Shown: positions 25,101 through 35,754 of the stretch, in pieces
Numbering within the stretch: the stretch's first letter is position 1
Layout: the number at the start of each line of letters is the position of its first letter
Translations under genes and position numbers: made by a program
The notes under the pieces: model-generated
Databases searched by the model: none
What the model saw: the letters and a program-made list of their open reading frames with translations, nothing else
Told to the model about the DNA's origin: nothing
DNA from: Epiperipatus broadwayi
Lineage: Eukaryota; Onychophora; Udeonychophora; Euonychophora; Peripatidae
Assembly (NCBI GenBank): GCA_028023455.1
Contig: JAQFVV010006220.1
Coordinates: 8,167,852 to 8,231,851 of the forward strand
DNA: 64,000 bases
Direction: 5' to 3'

Positions 25101-26975
25101 TTATAGGGATTTATGGTTGTATTTCCTCACCAGATAATTGTAACCATCTAATACAAGAAACAGCAGTTAAACACTCACTGAATACTGATGATTTAATGTA
25201 AGAAACTCTAGATGGTAAATCTAGTGGCACCACTGTTGATGGATGTTGGCAATATCTGTGGACTGTCAGCTCACTGTTATAGTAATAATAAAAATGAGGC
25301 ATCGTATGCTGCATAAAACAGAAGAAAAAAAAATAAAATTGAAAAAGTATAATAATTATCATAAAAAATAAATAATTTGAACATTTTTAAAGTTATCATT
25401 CTTTGTTTTTAATAAAAATCCAACCATTTCATTGTTTTATTTAAATCCAAATTCTAGATATTAATTAAAAAAACTCTAAATAAAACATTCATTTGGGGTT
25501 TTTTAGGATTTTTTTTCTCCCTAAGAAATACATAGTAGATTATGTAATAATTTGTTTTCAAGTATTTATTAATAAATGGATGGGTAAACATTCTCTTTGA
25601 TTTTTCAATTTGTGCACATACATACACAATACATGCAAAAACATATATAGTGTATATCTAGCAATTTCTTTTACAAATTAATATTTAAAAATGTAGTTAT
25701 TAATTTTGTACTGATAAACTTAATTGTATTTTTATAATTAAAAGTAATTTTACTTTTTTAAGAATAAATTTGAAGTAATTTAGTGAGACAATTCATTTCC
25801 ATATAATGTAAAACTATAATTATTAACATAGTACATATCCTGAGACTATCCATTGATTCATTTATAATTTTTATACATGAATTCTCCAAGATTTTTAATC
25901 TATATTAAAAAATATTTTTTAATATATAACTCTTATGAAAAAATTCATTAAAAAAACCCATGCAAATTGTATTACCATTTTGAAGATTATATTTTAATTA
26001 AAGAAAAACAAATTATAACATGTACCCATTTGTAATGTATACCATTTTTTTAGTTCCATTTTTTGAAAGTTAAAGAAATTTTGTTTAAAAATTATGATTC
26101 ATCAATGATTGGGTGTGGAGTAGTTAAAGTTGTCAAATTTCTTGTTTTAACTTATTTTATGATAAGAAAGACAAAGCATTAGAAAAGTAGTTTGGGTATG
26201 GCAATTTTTATTTGATTCTGACTAATTCAATCAAATATTTTTTGACAATAAGAAAACTAGATTTGTAAAATAATATTTTAAATATATCCCTGTTTGTCTA
26301 ATTTAAAATACTCTGGATTCCTATTAATGATTTTTAATGTTGTAATAGTATATTTTAAAATTAAAACATATTTTAAGTATGTATTTATATATGTGCAAAC
26401 ATATCTTAACTGTATTTTTATTACTATAAATATATAGCATTTATTCCCATTCGTAGGTTTATATTAATCCTGTGAAGTCTTTGAACCAAATATTGTGAAT
26501 ACAATGGTTTCAATGTACATATATGTACAAACATGCATATTTATATTTAAAATAAGGATATGCATTTTGTGATAATATTAAACATAATTTATATGAATAT
26601 ATGTTTGTTTTATGTAATTAGATATTGATATATTCATATACATGAAAAAAGTGAACACTAAACAAAACAACATTGTAGGGTCAGTAGTTCAGGTGGTCAT
26701 GGGATGCTTAAGCATCAAAATAAGTTTATGGTAACAATTTCATTCATGTGATCAAATTGATTTTTTTTTTTTACTTCAGTTGAAACTGATCTCGAATTCA
26801 ACCCATTTAGTCTCTTATTGTTAGCACCAAACTAAATATATGTGGGCATTAAAAATAAATAAATTTTAAGAATTGCAGAAAGTCAAAACAAAAGACTTGC
26901 ATTATTTTGCATTATTTAATATGTAACATTTAATAAAGATCATTAACAGCTAACTATTAAAATAATTTTGATAAA
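22137..26975. other. Long AT-rich stretch without identifiable genes
   Basis: Nothing here supports a protein or a known element. The only parts of more even base composition are about 23,440-23,600 and 25,110-25,280; either could be an untranslated exon or an old element fragment, but neither shows a splice-bounded coding frame I can defend. Runs of T (for example 23,986-24,000) and AT microsatellites are common. Confidence 0.4.
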
Positions 26976-27088
26976 TAAAAGCAAAATAACTAATCTTTCT
27001 TACTGCATTGCTAAAAGTATATCATATAATACTAAATCATCCATGCATTTTACTACTGTTACACAATGCTTTATTTACCACCCTTTTT

Positions 27089-27131
27089 TAGTTTACAGTT
27101 TCAATTGCCCCAGCAATTTTCTTCAGAACTA
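27089..27131 (-). ncRNA. Hammerhead-like motif in the foldback, left arm
   Basis: On the minus strand: stem I TAGTT, box CTGAAGA, stem II AATTG-loop CTGGGG-CAATT, box GAAAC, then TGTA and AACTA, which pairs perfectly with TAGTT. The two conserved boxes and stems I and II are all present. The weak point is stem III: C-T-G leaves a one-base loop before the GUA triplet, which is sterically doubtful. The extra A before stem II is shared with the right arm, so it is a family feature and not a local error. Confidence 0.4.
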
Positions 27132-27943
27132 CCACATAATACAAACATATGAGTATACATTTAAATATCCATGAACATATAATTTACATTCTATATATAC
27201 ATTTTATAATCATCATCTTTTATCTTTTAAATATTATATAATTTTTGTACCCTTTTTTTATATTCTATATTAATTAAAACTTCCTATACATATATATTCT
27301 ATTTTTATTCTTTATTTTATTTTATTCTTATTACTCTTTAAATAATTAACTCTAACTTAATATCTTTTATATTTTACATTATTATTATTTTACTAATAAT
27401 CAATATTTATAATTTATTCATTCAATAATTTATAATTTATTTTAATATCTATAATATTATTTTTAACACATTTTAACCCAACTTTATATCTCCTAACTTT
27501 AACTGCTAAATTCAAATTTTAAAAGTATAATGGTAAATTTTTAAAATTTGAATTTAGAAGTTGAAGTTAGAAGATATAAAGTTAGGTTAAAATGTGTTTA
27601 AAATTATAATATTATAGAATAAAATAAATTATAAATTATTGAATGAAGAAATTATAAATATTGATTGTTAGTAAAATAATAATAATAATAATAATGTAAA
27701 ATGTAAAAGATATTAAGTTAGAGTTAAGTATTTAAAGAGTAATAAGAATAAAATAAAATAAAGAATAAAAATAGAATATATATATATAAGAAGTTTTAAT
27801 TAATAAATATAGATTATAAAAAAGGGTAAAAAATATTATATAATATTTAAAAGGTAATAAACATATGATGATTTTAAGATGTATATATAGAATGTAAATT
27901 ATATGTTCGTGTATATTTATATTCCTATGTTTGTATTGTGTTG

Positions 27944-27990
27944 TAGTTCTGAAGAAGATTGCTGAGACAATCAAAACTGTAAAGTGTAAA
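27944..27990 (+). ncRNA. Hammerhead-like motif in the foldback, right arm (degenerate)
   Basis: The plus strand reads TAGTT, CTGAAGA, then GATTG-loop CTGAGA-CAATC, then AAAAC where GAAAC is expected. Relative to the left arm the stem II pairs are changed on both sides (AATTG/CAATT versus GATTG/CAATC), so pairing is kept by covariation. The loss of the G in the second box and a mismatch in stem I suggest it is inactive. Confidence 0.35.
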
Positions 27991-28072
27991 AGAGGGTGGT
28001 AAATAAAGCATTGTTTAACAGTAATAACGTGCACAGTTGATTTAGTATTATATGATAAAAGCAAAATAATTA

Positions 28073-29068
28073 GTAGATGGATGCAAGAGTTTATAATTTA
28101 GAAATACATAAAAATTTGTAATTAAGTTTAGCAAAATTATACTGAACTATTAGAATTAGTTTCAATTTGAAATGATTTTTCCATCTTCTACACATTTAAT
28201 TTATTTTAAAATGCTTAAACATTATCTCTAAAATGTTAATGTTTAAATATAAATATAGTAAATCAGTACGTTTTCATGCCTATATTCTATTTGTATATAT
28301 CATGTAATAAATCAAAAGCATAAAATTTAGCATAAAAAAAAAATCAAATTTTTTACTAAAATAAAATTATCACATTTAAATGTAATAATGGCAATATTTT
28401 AAATAAAAGTCTGCAGACTTATTTGATTAGAATCTTAATAGAATTTTGCTTTCTTTATATATGTAATTGTTCTTTGACCATATCTATTTTTTTAAGTTTT
28501 CATTCCAATTCAAGTCAGACAATTTGACATAAAACTTAAATGGTCTTCCAATGCTGATGATTGCTTATTTACATTATTGAGTAATGGAGCTTCATTAATT
28601 TTTTTCTTTGTTGCTTTAATCTTAAATAATGCAGGCAAATTACATTAAAGCAAACTGTCAATGAAATACCTATCTCCAGGAATATGCTAAGTAAATTTTT
28701 TTGATCCTTGGGCTTTTCTACTTTTCCTTATCTAAATCTGTGCCAGATTATATTCTAACTTTTAGTATTGGATCTTCCTTTTTATATCTGCCATTTCCCA
28801 ATAGATATTTACATAATATATTAAAACAACTGACTTTTCAAAAAACAATTAATTAATCTATAGATTTAATAAATTGATATTAATAAATAAATTTTCAATA
28901 CTCCCCTCTTACATTTTTACACTTTTGAGTTACATTATTTTTTTAAATCATATGAATTTCAAGAATTTATAACAAAAACAGAATGTATTATTAAGACTGT
29001 ATTGGCTTCAATCTATCATATTACATATATACGTAATTAAATTTTTAGATATCTTTATTTCTAGTTTT
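28073..29068. other. Unassigned AT-rich DNA
   Basis: Nothing recognisable between the foldback and the Gypsy element. All open frames are short and low-complexity. Confidence 0.4.
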
Positions 29069-29551
29069 ACTATATAACAGTTGGGGTGTAACAGTTAATT
29101 GGTGTATCATCGTATCTACCATACAGGGTGCCACCAGGCGTATTGGAACCTGGAAAATTTATATAGTAGGCAGATACGCGCTGTTAAGATCTAATTTTTA
29201 CATATATATTTTATTACGACCATTAGCCCATGCCACTAGCTCATAGAGACACAGAGATTGAATATAACTTCTTAAAATATATTTTAAGGTAAAAAAATTC
29301 AATAAAATAAATAAATAAGCTACTGCCAGAAATAACACACACAAAAAGATGTATTGACGCATATATAAATATTTAAAAATTGAGGAATAAAATTTATCTT
29401 GTTTATATTTAAATATTAATTTTTAAATTTAAATTATTACTTTAAACAATCCGCACAGATGGATTTTAATAAGAGTTTGTTTTATGATTTGAGTATAGAT
29501 ACACTATACGGATTCGTTCGAAAAAGAAAATATCCTATAGCCCTTATTTAA

Positions 29552-31071
29552 CCTTTGAAAACCAGGCGGCCATTGTTAATTTTTAGAAAAATTTACCCTA
29601 ACTATAATAACTTAGATATTTTGTGTTTGAATGTAATAAATATAAAAAAAAACATGCATTAAAAGAAAGGTCATATATGAAAGAATGTAATGAAGCTGTT
29701 AAAATAATCATTTCATAAAGAAAAAGTTAAGAAAAAAAATATTTTTAATAGTTTTAAGAATGTTTATTTTTACACTGATTCACAAATCCTAAATTTTGAA
29801 ATTCAAATGATAAAATGATAATTTCATAAACAGCTTCATCACATCCGTCACAAAATTTCCATAAAAATGATGTATTGGAAGTCTTACCTGAGGTAATTTT
29901 CACTGAGAAAATTACTAAAACAGTGGCCTTACTGTGGTCCATTTTTATTCTAGAGCCAGATGTGTTCATTTGTTCAAAAGTACCTATAACAATGTGAATG
30001 GTTTTTAGTGTAGAAAAAAGTAACATAACAGTGTATTCAAAAATAAATAAATAAACTCATAAAAAATAAAATGAATAAAAATAAATCAATAAAGATAATT
30101 TTTTATTATTATTAACAATGATTATGGAAGAAAGGCTGAATTCAAATACATGGCACTATAACACAGAGTGGATGGATTGATGAAGCCAGAAACTGTGTAT
30201 AAAATATCCTATATTACATGAAATTCCAGTTGTGTAGCATAAACTTGTATATAAATATGTTTATTATTTTGCATAAAAGATATGAAGAAAGGCTGAGTTC
30301 AAATACATGGCACTGTAGCCAGAAAATCTATACAATATCCTATATTACTTGCCTAAAATTGACACAAATCAATTGCGGGTCATAACTTTAGCAAGTCTGG
30401 GCTGATGCAATAATTCGTCCATAAATTCAAACTTGGTCACACGTGATACACTATTCATATTTATAATCATGCCAAAAAATGCATCAGCTCACGGGATGAC
30501 AGATTACCCCAGTCCCGAACTTTTTTCCATTCTACAGCGTATTTATTTGTCTTAGTACATAGAAAATATTATAATTCATTATTCTATAGCGTATTTATTT
30601 ATCTCATCACATATAAAATATTAATTTATTATTCTATAGCATATTTATTTATCTCAGTACATAGAAAATATTATAATTTATAAAAAAATAAATAAAAAAA
30701 AAGTAATTACATACCCTTGAACGTTATCCAAAAATGCAACTTGAGAAGAGGGCCCAGAATTGCAGACAACTTCAACGAAAAATCAGAACTAAAATCTTCA
30801 GTAATTGATCCAACCATTGTGGAATAACTTTTTTACGATATATAAAATGATAAAAATAAAAATAAAAAAAATTTTTAGGTACCCTTCACTAAAAATATTC
30901 ATAAAAAATATAAAAATTGTCGCACAGAAAAAATTCTTAGATATTCTCGTAGAAAACAAAATGGTGCAAAGAATGAAGTAAGTCCCGTATGTGTGACGTT
31001 TACACGCAAACTCAGCTCAAAATCGAAATTTCTAGATTGTCGTACAAAAGTCGTATTGGGGGGTCAAAGGG
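29552..31071. mobile_element. piggyBac-type non-autonomous insertion in the left LTR
   Basis: A 1,520-bp block flanked on both sides by TTAA (29,548-29,551 and 31,072-31,075). Its ends are CCTTTGAAAACC on the left and GGGGGGTCAAAGGG on the right, giving short inverted termini CC(C)TTTGA. TTAA duplication and CCCTTT-like ends are the hallmark of piggyBac-superfamily elements. The right LTR carries the uninterrupted site, ATTTAATCCTAGG, with one TTAA at 37,483-37,486, which proves the insertion limits. No transposase was recognised; the 29,754-30,026 minus frame (with FLWKFCDGCDEAV) is of unknown origin. Confidence 0.85.
30130..30690. repeat. Internal repeats of the piggyBac-type element
   Basis: AGAAAGGCTGA(A/G)TTCAAATACATGGCACT occurs near 30,129 and 30,285, each followed by AATATCCTATATTAC. 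Between about 30,533 and 30,685 a unit of about 50 bases (CTA(T/C)AGC(G/A)TATTTATTT, then a run ending in ATATTA) is repeated three times. Subterminal repeats of this kind are common in non-autonomous DNA transposons. Confidence 0.65.
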
Positions 31072-31077
31072 TTAATC

Positions 31078-31425
31078 CTAGGCCAAAAGTTCGCAGTCAA
31101 TCCAACGCCAATCTATCTGATATATCGATGTATTCAATGCAGCATGAATACGACAGCACAATACCATACAGTCAGGAATGCACATCTGAACAGCATGGTT
31201 ATAGAGAAAAAATTTGTCTCTCATCCGGTCCAGGAATGTTACATCTGTCTGGCAAGAAGAACAATAAAAAAAGAAAACTCCATAGGATTGCGATCCTTTT
31301 TGCCATCTTACTATCCCATTCCATAGGCTAATGGGGTGATCCAAGTAGCAGGGATTGTGACTGCTTCCGATGGTCATTATGAAATGGGACTTATTTTGCC
31401 CAAGTGTGGCATAACGGATCTTCAT
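31078..31425 (-). CDS. Conserved open frame inside the left LTR, unknown protein
   Basis: A 115-codon minus-strand frame, whose counterpart in the other LTR is 37,489-37,854 (121 codons). The two predicted proteins share LWNGIVRWQK, LYNHAVQMCIP and the C-terminal IHAALNTSIYQIDW. The frame has stayed open in both copies despite substitutions and small indels between them. Cysteines are numerous but form no known motif, and I know no homologue. The opposite strand is also open over part of this span, so composition alone could explain it. The LTR orientation matches the frame, so it could be read from the LTR itself. Confidence 0.35.
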   Translation of the reverse strand: MKIRYATLGQNKSHFIMTIGSSHNPCYLDHPISLWNGIVRWQKGSQSYGVFFFYCSSCQTDVTFLDRMRDKFFLYNHAVQMCIPDCMVLCCRIHAALNTSIYQIDWRWIDCELLA

Positions 31426-31823
31426 ACTGCATTTACTAATTACACCAATATATCCAATACATTAACCCAATTTAACCGCGAAGCAACTAACCCAAGATTA
31501 ACCCTCCCTTAAACTAACAAACTTAATGAATCTATATAGCTGTCCACACCCAACTTAAATTTAAATACAGTCAAATAATTTAATTAACATAACAAAAAAA
31601 AAAAGGAAATGGAAATGATTAATTAAACATATGCAGAAAAAAATATTAATAACTGATTTTGAATTCTTTACGTCAGATGAGAGTTCATATTTTCAATTAC
31701 TCATTGCAAATTTAGAAAAAGTTCCTATTAGATAACCAAAAAGAGTTTATACTTTCTGGATTCTGCAGATTTAGAGGTCCATCTTCGTGATTACTTAGTA
31801 GATTGTCCTTTTTTTAAAAAAAA

Positions 31824-33430
31824 TGAAGCCGCTACTTGCCATTCCTTTTGGTCCATAACTGTCATAGGGAGACCTCAGCTGGTTGTCAAGAAATTAAATC
31901 TATTGCAGACACCTACATCATGAAATCTGCAATACAGCTACCGTTCATATATAGCTTAATAGTCAGTATCTCCGACAACAACAAATTTTTTTTGCTTTTT
32001 ATATTTTTATTAGTCTCTTATCAGCAAATTTTTGGATTCAACGAACAAGACGTCACTAATCCTAGAGTCTCTTTTTTGGTCAGTGCTGTGGCTTAGTGTT
32101 TCCATTGGTCAAGCTAATTCTTTTTATTCTCTTATCTGACCTTTTAAATTATTTTAAGCGCCCCAAGGGCTAGTTTGCTTTAAAACCATCATTTAATTAA
32201 AAAAAACAATCATTTCCATTTTTTAAGATTAAACATGATAGAAATCATTTACTTCTATTTTAAAAAATATCAATCTTTACTTTTTTTTTTTTTTTTTTTA
32301 CAAAAAAAGTACTTTCAAATACTTTTATTTTTAAAATAGTTTTTAAAGTTTTCCATCTGTGCGATCTATATATACATTAAATAACTTTTAATTTTCAGTT
32401 TTTAAGTTAAGTTTTTTTCTTTTTAATAAATCAATTTTTATTTACGATCTTTTTATTTTAATTTTAAAATAATGTAACGGCAAGGAGGTTTTTTTTAAAA
32501 AAAAGAAAAGTCTAAAATCATGTAACTTCCTGGACTTGCCTAAGTTAATAATGAAATGTAGAAAAAAGGGAACTCTTGAGGGAGGAGGTGTAATCTCAGC
32601 TGGGGTGGAAAGGAAAGAATAGTCAGCATTTTTTTTCTTTCTTGTAATTACTAACCAAAGTTTTGTCTTTTTAATTACTAACCAAAGTTTTGTCTTTTTA
32701 AAAAAAGTTTAGTATAATCAATTTGTGAAACGTCATTACTAACACTAAGTAAATTCTTTTTTTTTTAATGTTTTTGTTTTTTGAGGAAGTTTACTGATAT
32801 GTATATGCCGTTATATTATTTTAAAATTAAAATAAAAAGATCATAAATAAAAATTGATTTCTTAAAAAGAAAAAACTTAACTTAAGAACTGAAAATTAAA
32901 TGTTGTTTAACGTATAATTATTTTAAAAATAAAAGTATTTGAAAGTACTTTTTTTGTAAAAAAAAAAAAGTATAGATTGATATTTTTTAAAATAGAAGTA
33001 AATGATTTCTATCATGTTTAATCTTAGAAAAGGGAAATGATTGGTTTTTTTTTAATTAAATGATTGTTTTAAAACAAACTAGCCCTTGGGGCACTTAAAA
33101 ATAATTTAAAAGGCCAGATAAGAGAATAAAAAAAATTAGCTTGACCAATGGAAGCACCAAGCCACAGCACAGACCAAAAAAGAGACTCTAGAATTAGTGA
33201 TGTCTTGCTTGTTGAATCCGAAAATTTGCTGATAAGAGGCTAATAAAAATATAAATGGCAAAAAGTTTGTTGTCCAAGATACTGACTATTAAGTTATATA
33301 TGAATGGTAGCTATATTGCAGATTTCACGATGTAGGAGTCTGCAATAGATTTAATTTCTTGACAACCAGCTGAGGTCTCCCTATGACAGTTATGGACCAA
33401 AAGGAATGACAAGTAGCGGCTTCGTTGTAA
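31824..33430. repeat. Inverted repeat, 620-660 base arms around a 320-base spacer
   Basis: The outer part of the left LTR (31,824-32,482) recurs in reverse orientation at 32,806-33,430. It runs from GAAGCCGCTACTTG(C/T)CATTCC to the LTR tip near GCCGTTA. The spacer (32,483-32,805) contains a 28-base tandem repeat (TAATTACTAACCAAAG... near 32,645-32,700). A transcript across it would fold into a very long hairpin. The reverse arm ends exactly where the gag fragment's frame enters it, so it probably came in with that fragment through recombination between element copies. Confidence 0.85.
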
Positions 33431-33771
33431 AAAAACTGTGTATATGTTTCTTGGTGATTAGTTGGGGATTTTTCATTGGTTATAGTGTGCAAAATATACT
33501 CCTGTTTTTCTTCACTCCAAAAAATCTTGCATAGTGCCCGGCAGTATTCCTCAAGATCTGTTGGTTTGTGTGTCAATGATCACCACCAGTCTTTAGCAAT
33601 TGCCTCCCAATGCTGGCTGGCTATGGCCATTTGTTCCCTATTGCTCAGTGCGTAGAGTGAAAACATTGCCTTCAAATTCTCCACATGTTCTTGTGGGCTC
33701 TCCTGTGATTCACCACCGAAGATCTGGATCTGCATAAATTGTGCAGTGATGGGTAGTTCCTGATGCCTCAT
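33325..33771 (-). pseudogene. Gypsy Gag fragment, out of normal order
   Basis: The minus strand from 33,771 reads MRHQELPITAQFMQIQIFGG, continuing with ESPQEHVENLKAMFSLYAL, MAIASQHWEAIAKDWW, then after a TGA codon TDLEEYCRALCKIFWSEEKQE. This is the Gypsy Gag core: F-x-G-x-x-x-E-S-P-Q-E, A-I-A-S-x-H-x-x-G-x-A-K-D-W, and the W-x-x-F-C-R-A-x-x-x-x-F block. No zinc knuckle follows; the frame runs into LTR-homologous DNA. Gag should precede pol, but here it follows integrase on the same strand, so it belongs to a second, truncated element or was moved by recombination. Confidence 0.8.
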
Positions 33772-34216
33772 TTTATTTACTAGAATTCTCTTCTACTTTT
33801 TTTAAAAATTCTATAAGTATGAAATTTTGGTTGCTATACTTTCTGACTTCCTTTTTATATTATTTTTTCATTAATTATACACCTTTCCCCCTTTCCAAGA
33901 TCATCTCCCAGCTAACCAATCACCACCCACCCACCCCACCTTCTATTTTGCTTGACTATCCCTTTGCTGAAACTTTATCACTTGCTAAAAACAACAACAA
34001 CAAAAAACTTTAATTATTACTCCTACTATCCTCTTCTATGCATCTCTTTTGGTTTCTTCTGGTTATACTCACTCATCTGAAAAAAAAAATACTCTCCTGG
34101 ACTATGAGTCTTTGAATGGTGACCAAATGAAATGGTTGAAAGTTCAATTTTAGAATTACTTATGATTTTCTCTTCTTTATTTTACTATGTAAACCTAATG
34201 CTATAGTTATATATAT

Positions 34217-34230
34217 CCCCCCTTTTTTAT
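34217..34230 (-). other. Polypurine tract-like run after integrase
   Basis: The minus strand reads ATAAAAAAGGGGGG, a good polypurine tract, about 100 bases after the last integrase-like codons. It would prime plus-strand synthesis just before a 3' LTR. What follows (34,216-33,780) does not match the 1.9-kb LTRs; a second purine run (GGAAAGGGGGAAAGG, near 33,888) precedes TGTATAAT. Either could mark the edge of a different, shorter LTR. Confidence 0.4.
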
Positions 34231-34319
34231 CTATCCCCAATGATTTCAACTATAATTAAAACCAATCGATGATTCCATGCCTTTGTCCTTTGGATGATTT
34301 CTCATCTTTCAGGGATGGG

Positions 34320-35398
34320 TCCATAGTTTTCCAGCTGAGTGCAAAAAAAAATTATCTTCTACCAGGATCGGGTGGTGTGTATGGTTTCAATTGCTGTGCA
34401 TTATAGATGACATTAAACTCATTTTCTCATTCCGATAGAAAAACATTTTCATGACATCTCCGAATAAGATATGGTCCATTATACAAGGGAAAAAATATTT
34501 AAATTCTTTCTTTACTACACTGCTAGTCTTGGGGGATCTCAACCATACTTGATGCCCTTCCTGAAATTGGTGACGTTGCATCCGATGTCTTTTTATGTGA
34601 TTTTCGCTCGCCTAGGCCAACTGTCTTCTAGGTCACGAATAGGGTCAATAACTATTTCATCTAGTGGCACCAGGTTTGGAAATAAGTTGCAACATGGTTT
34701 CCCATAATGAAGGTGTTCAGGCATAAAACCGGTAGACTCATTTATTGTCTGGTTTATACAATCAACTATTTCTGGGGTTTTATTTACCCAATCCTGGTGC
34801 TTGGTTGATATGTAAGTGCGAAAGACAATTGATTTCTCTCATGACTCTTTCGCACGGGTTAGAGTGGGGACTCCTAATCGATGTCAACTGATGAGTGAGT
34901 CGTTGCTTCAAAAGCCAGTTTTTCCATTCCTTAGAAGTGAAGGCTGAACCATGATCTGGTAGAATAGAATTTTGTGTTCCCACCTCAGGGAATTGTTTAT
35001 CTTGGAGGGTCTGAATCATATTCCTTGAGTCTGCAGCCCAGACAGGATACACTCATACATATTTGGAAAAAACATCGTAGGTCACGAGTAAATATTGGAA
35101 ATTTCTAAATTTGTGCAATGGGCTGTAGTGGTCGATTGCAAGTAACTCATTGGGCCTTGATGCAGTTATGGGGTTCGTAGTTCCAGCATAAGACTTGTTC
35201 AGAAACTTGAGTCTGGGCACATGTTGCACATTTCCGTAACACTGTGAGGATCTGTGTGTACATACCTGGCCAGTAAAATTGGTGTCTCAAGGCTTCCTCA
35301 GTTTTCCATTGATCATAATGTCCCAAGATTTTGTGGACATGTTCAATCGGTTGCATCCTAATCTTACTTGGCATCATGATTCTCCATGGGTTCTCCAT
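34320..35398 (-). pseudogene. Gypsy integrase
   Basis: Minus strand, three domains in order. The zinc-binding HHCC region reads HVHKILGHYDQWKTEEALRH, then FYWPGMYTQI, then CATCAQTQ (35,340-35,200). The catalytic core holds IDHYSPLH followed by YLLVTYDVFSKYV (near 35,135-35,065), NSILPDHGSAFTSKEWKNWL (near 34,960-34,910) and PHSNPCERVMREI (near 34,865-34,830), which supply the D-D-E residues. The C-terminal part reads HQFQEGHQVWLRSP (near 34,575-34,530). A stop after EPHNCIKAQ, one within FSKYV-VYPV, and one or more frame shifts after HINQAPG break the gene. All three catalytic residues survive. Confidence 0.85.
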
Positions 35399-35754
35399 GT
35401 CTTTTGTTTTACATTGCAGGATCCCATGTTTTAAGCAGAATTGGGAGTATCACTGCACATTTCTTTTATTTGTACACATTAGGAGATTGGTTCCCAGGTT
35501 GGAAATAATGTTAGCATATTGGTCATCTTGCCAATATCGTACATTTATCAAATCGATTTTGGTCTTCATGGTCTTGGCTAGGATTCTGAGGGTCTGGTCA
35601 TTCATCTGGGGATTTTGGATACAGGCAGGTACAGGATGGTGGCTTAAGATATCTGCCACAATGTTCTCATGTCCTGGGCAGTAAACCACTTTGTATTGGA
35701 ACTGTTGGAGGGCCATACTCCACCGGATCAATTGATCATTATTAAGGAAATTCT

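Larger units (their letters stand above)
26976..28072. mobile_element. 1.1-kb foldback element (long inverted repeat)
   Basis: Two arms of about 510 bases (about 27,010-27,525 and 27,541-28,055) are imperfect reverse complements around a centre near 27,533. The inner arms carry AAATTCAAATTTTAAAA and its complement. The outer arms both hold CATATAATACTAAATCA and the box TAAATAAAGCATTGT (a polyadenylation-like AATAAA). The flanks repeat TAAAAGCAAAATAA(C/T)TA at 26,976 and 28,054, which looks like a long target duplication with one change. The arms therefore seem to be two head-to-head copies of one roughly 510-base unit. Each unit contains a hammerhead-like motif, as in Penelope pLTRs. Confidence 0.75.
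29073..32482 (-). repeat. Left LTR (3' LTR), interrupted by a 1.5-kb insertion
   Basis: It starts TATAACAGTTGGGGTGTAAC and follows the right LTR closely to TGTAACGGCA at 32,482, where it stops about 17 bases short of the right LTR's outer end. The span 29,552-31,075 is foreign. Shared features with the right LTR include two long open frames and the 660-base outer part that also exists as an inverted copy at 32,806-33,430. Divergence between the LTRs is visible at a few percent, so the insertion is not recent. Confidence 0.85.

Noticed and set aside
31144-31326. Plus-strand open frames inside the left LTR
   Set aside because: They overlap the minus-strand frame, have no start context, and their counterpart in the right LTR is shifted; probably shadows.
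35331-35684. Plus-strand open frame of 117 codons over the integrase/RNase H region
   Set aside because: It is the antisense of recognisable pol coding sequence and has no homologue.
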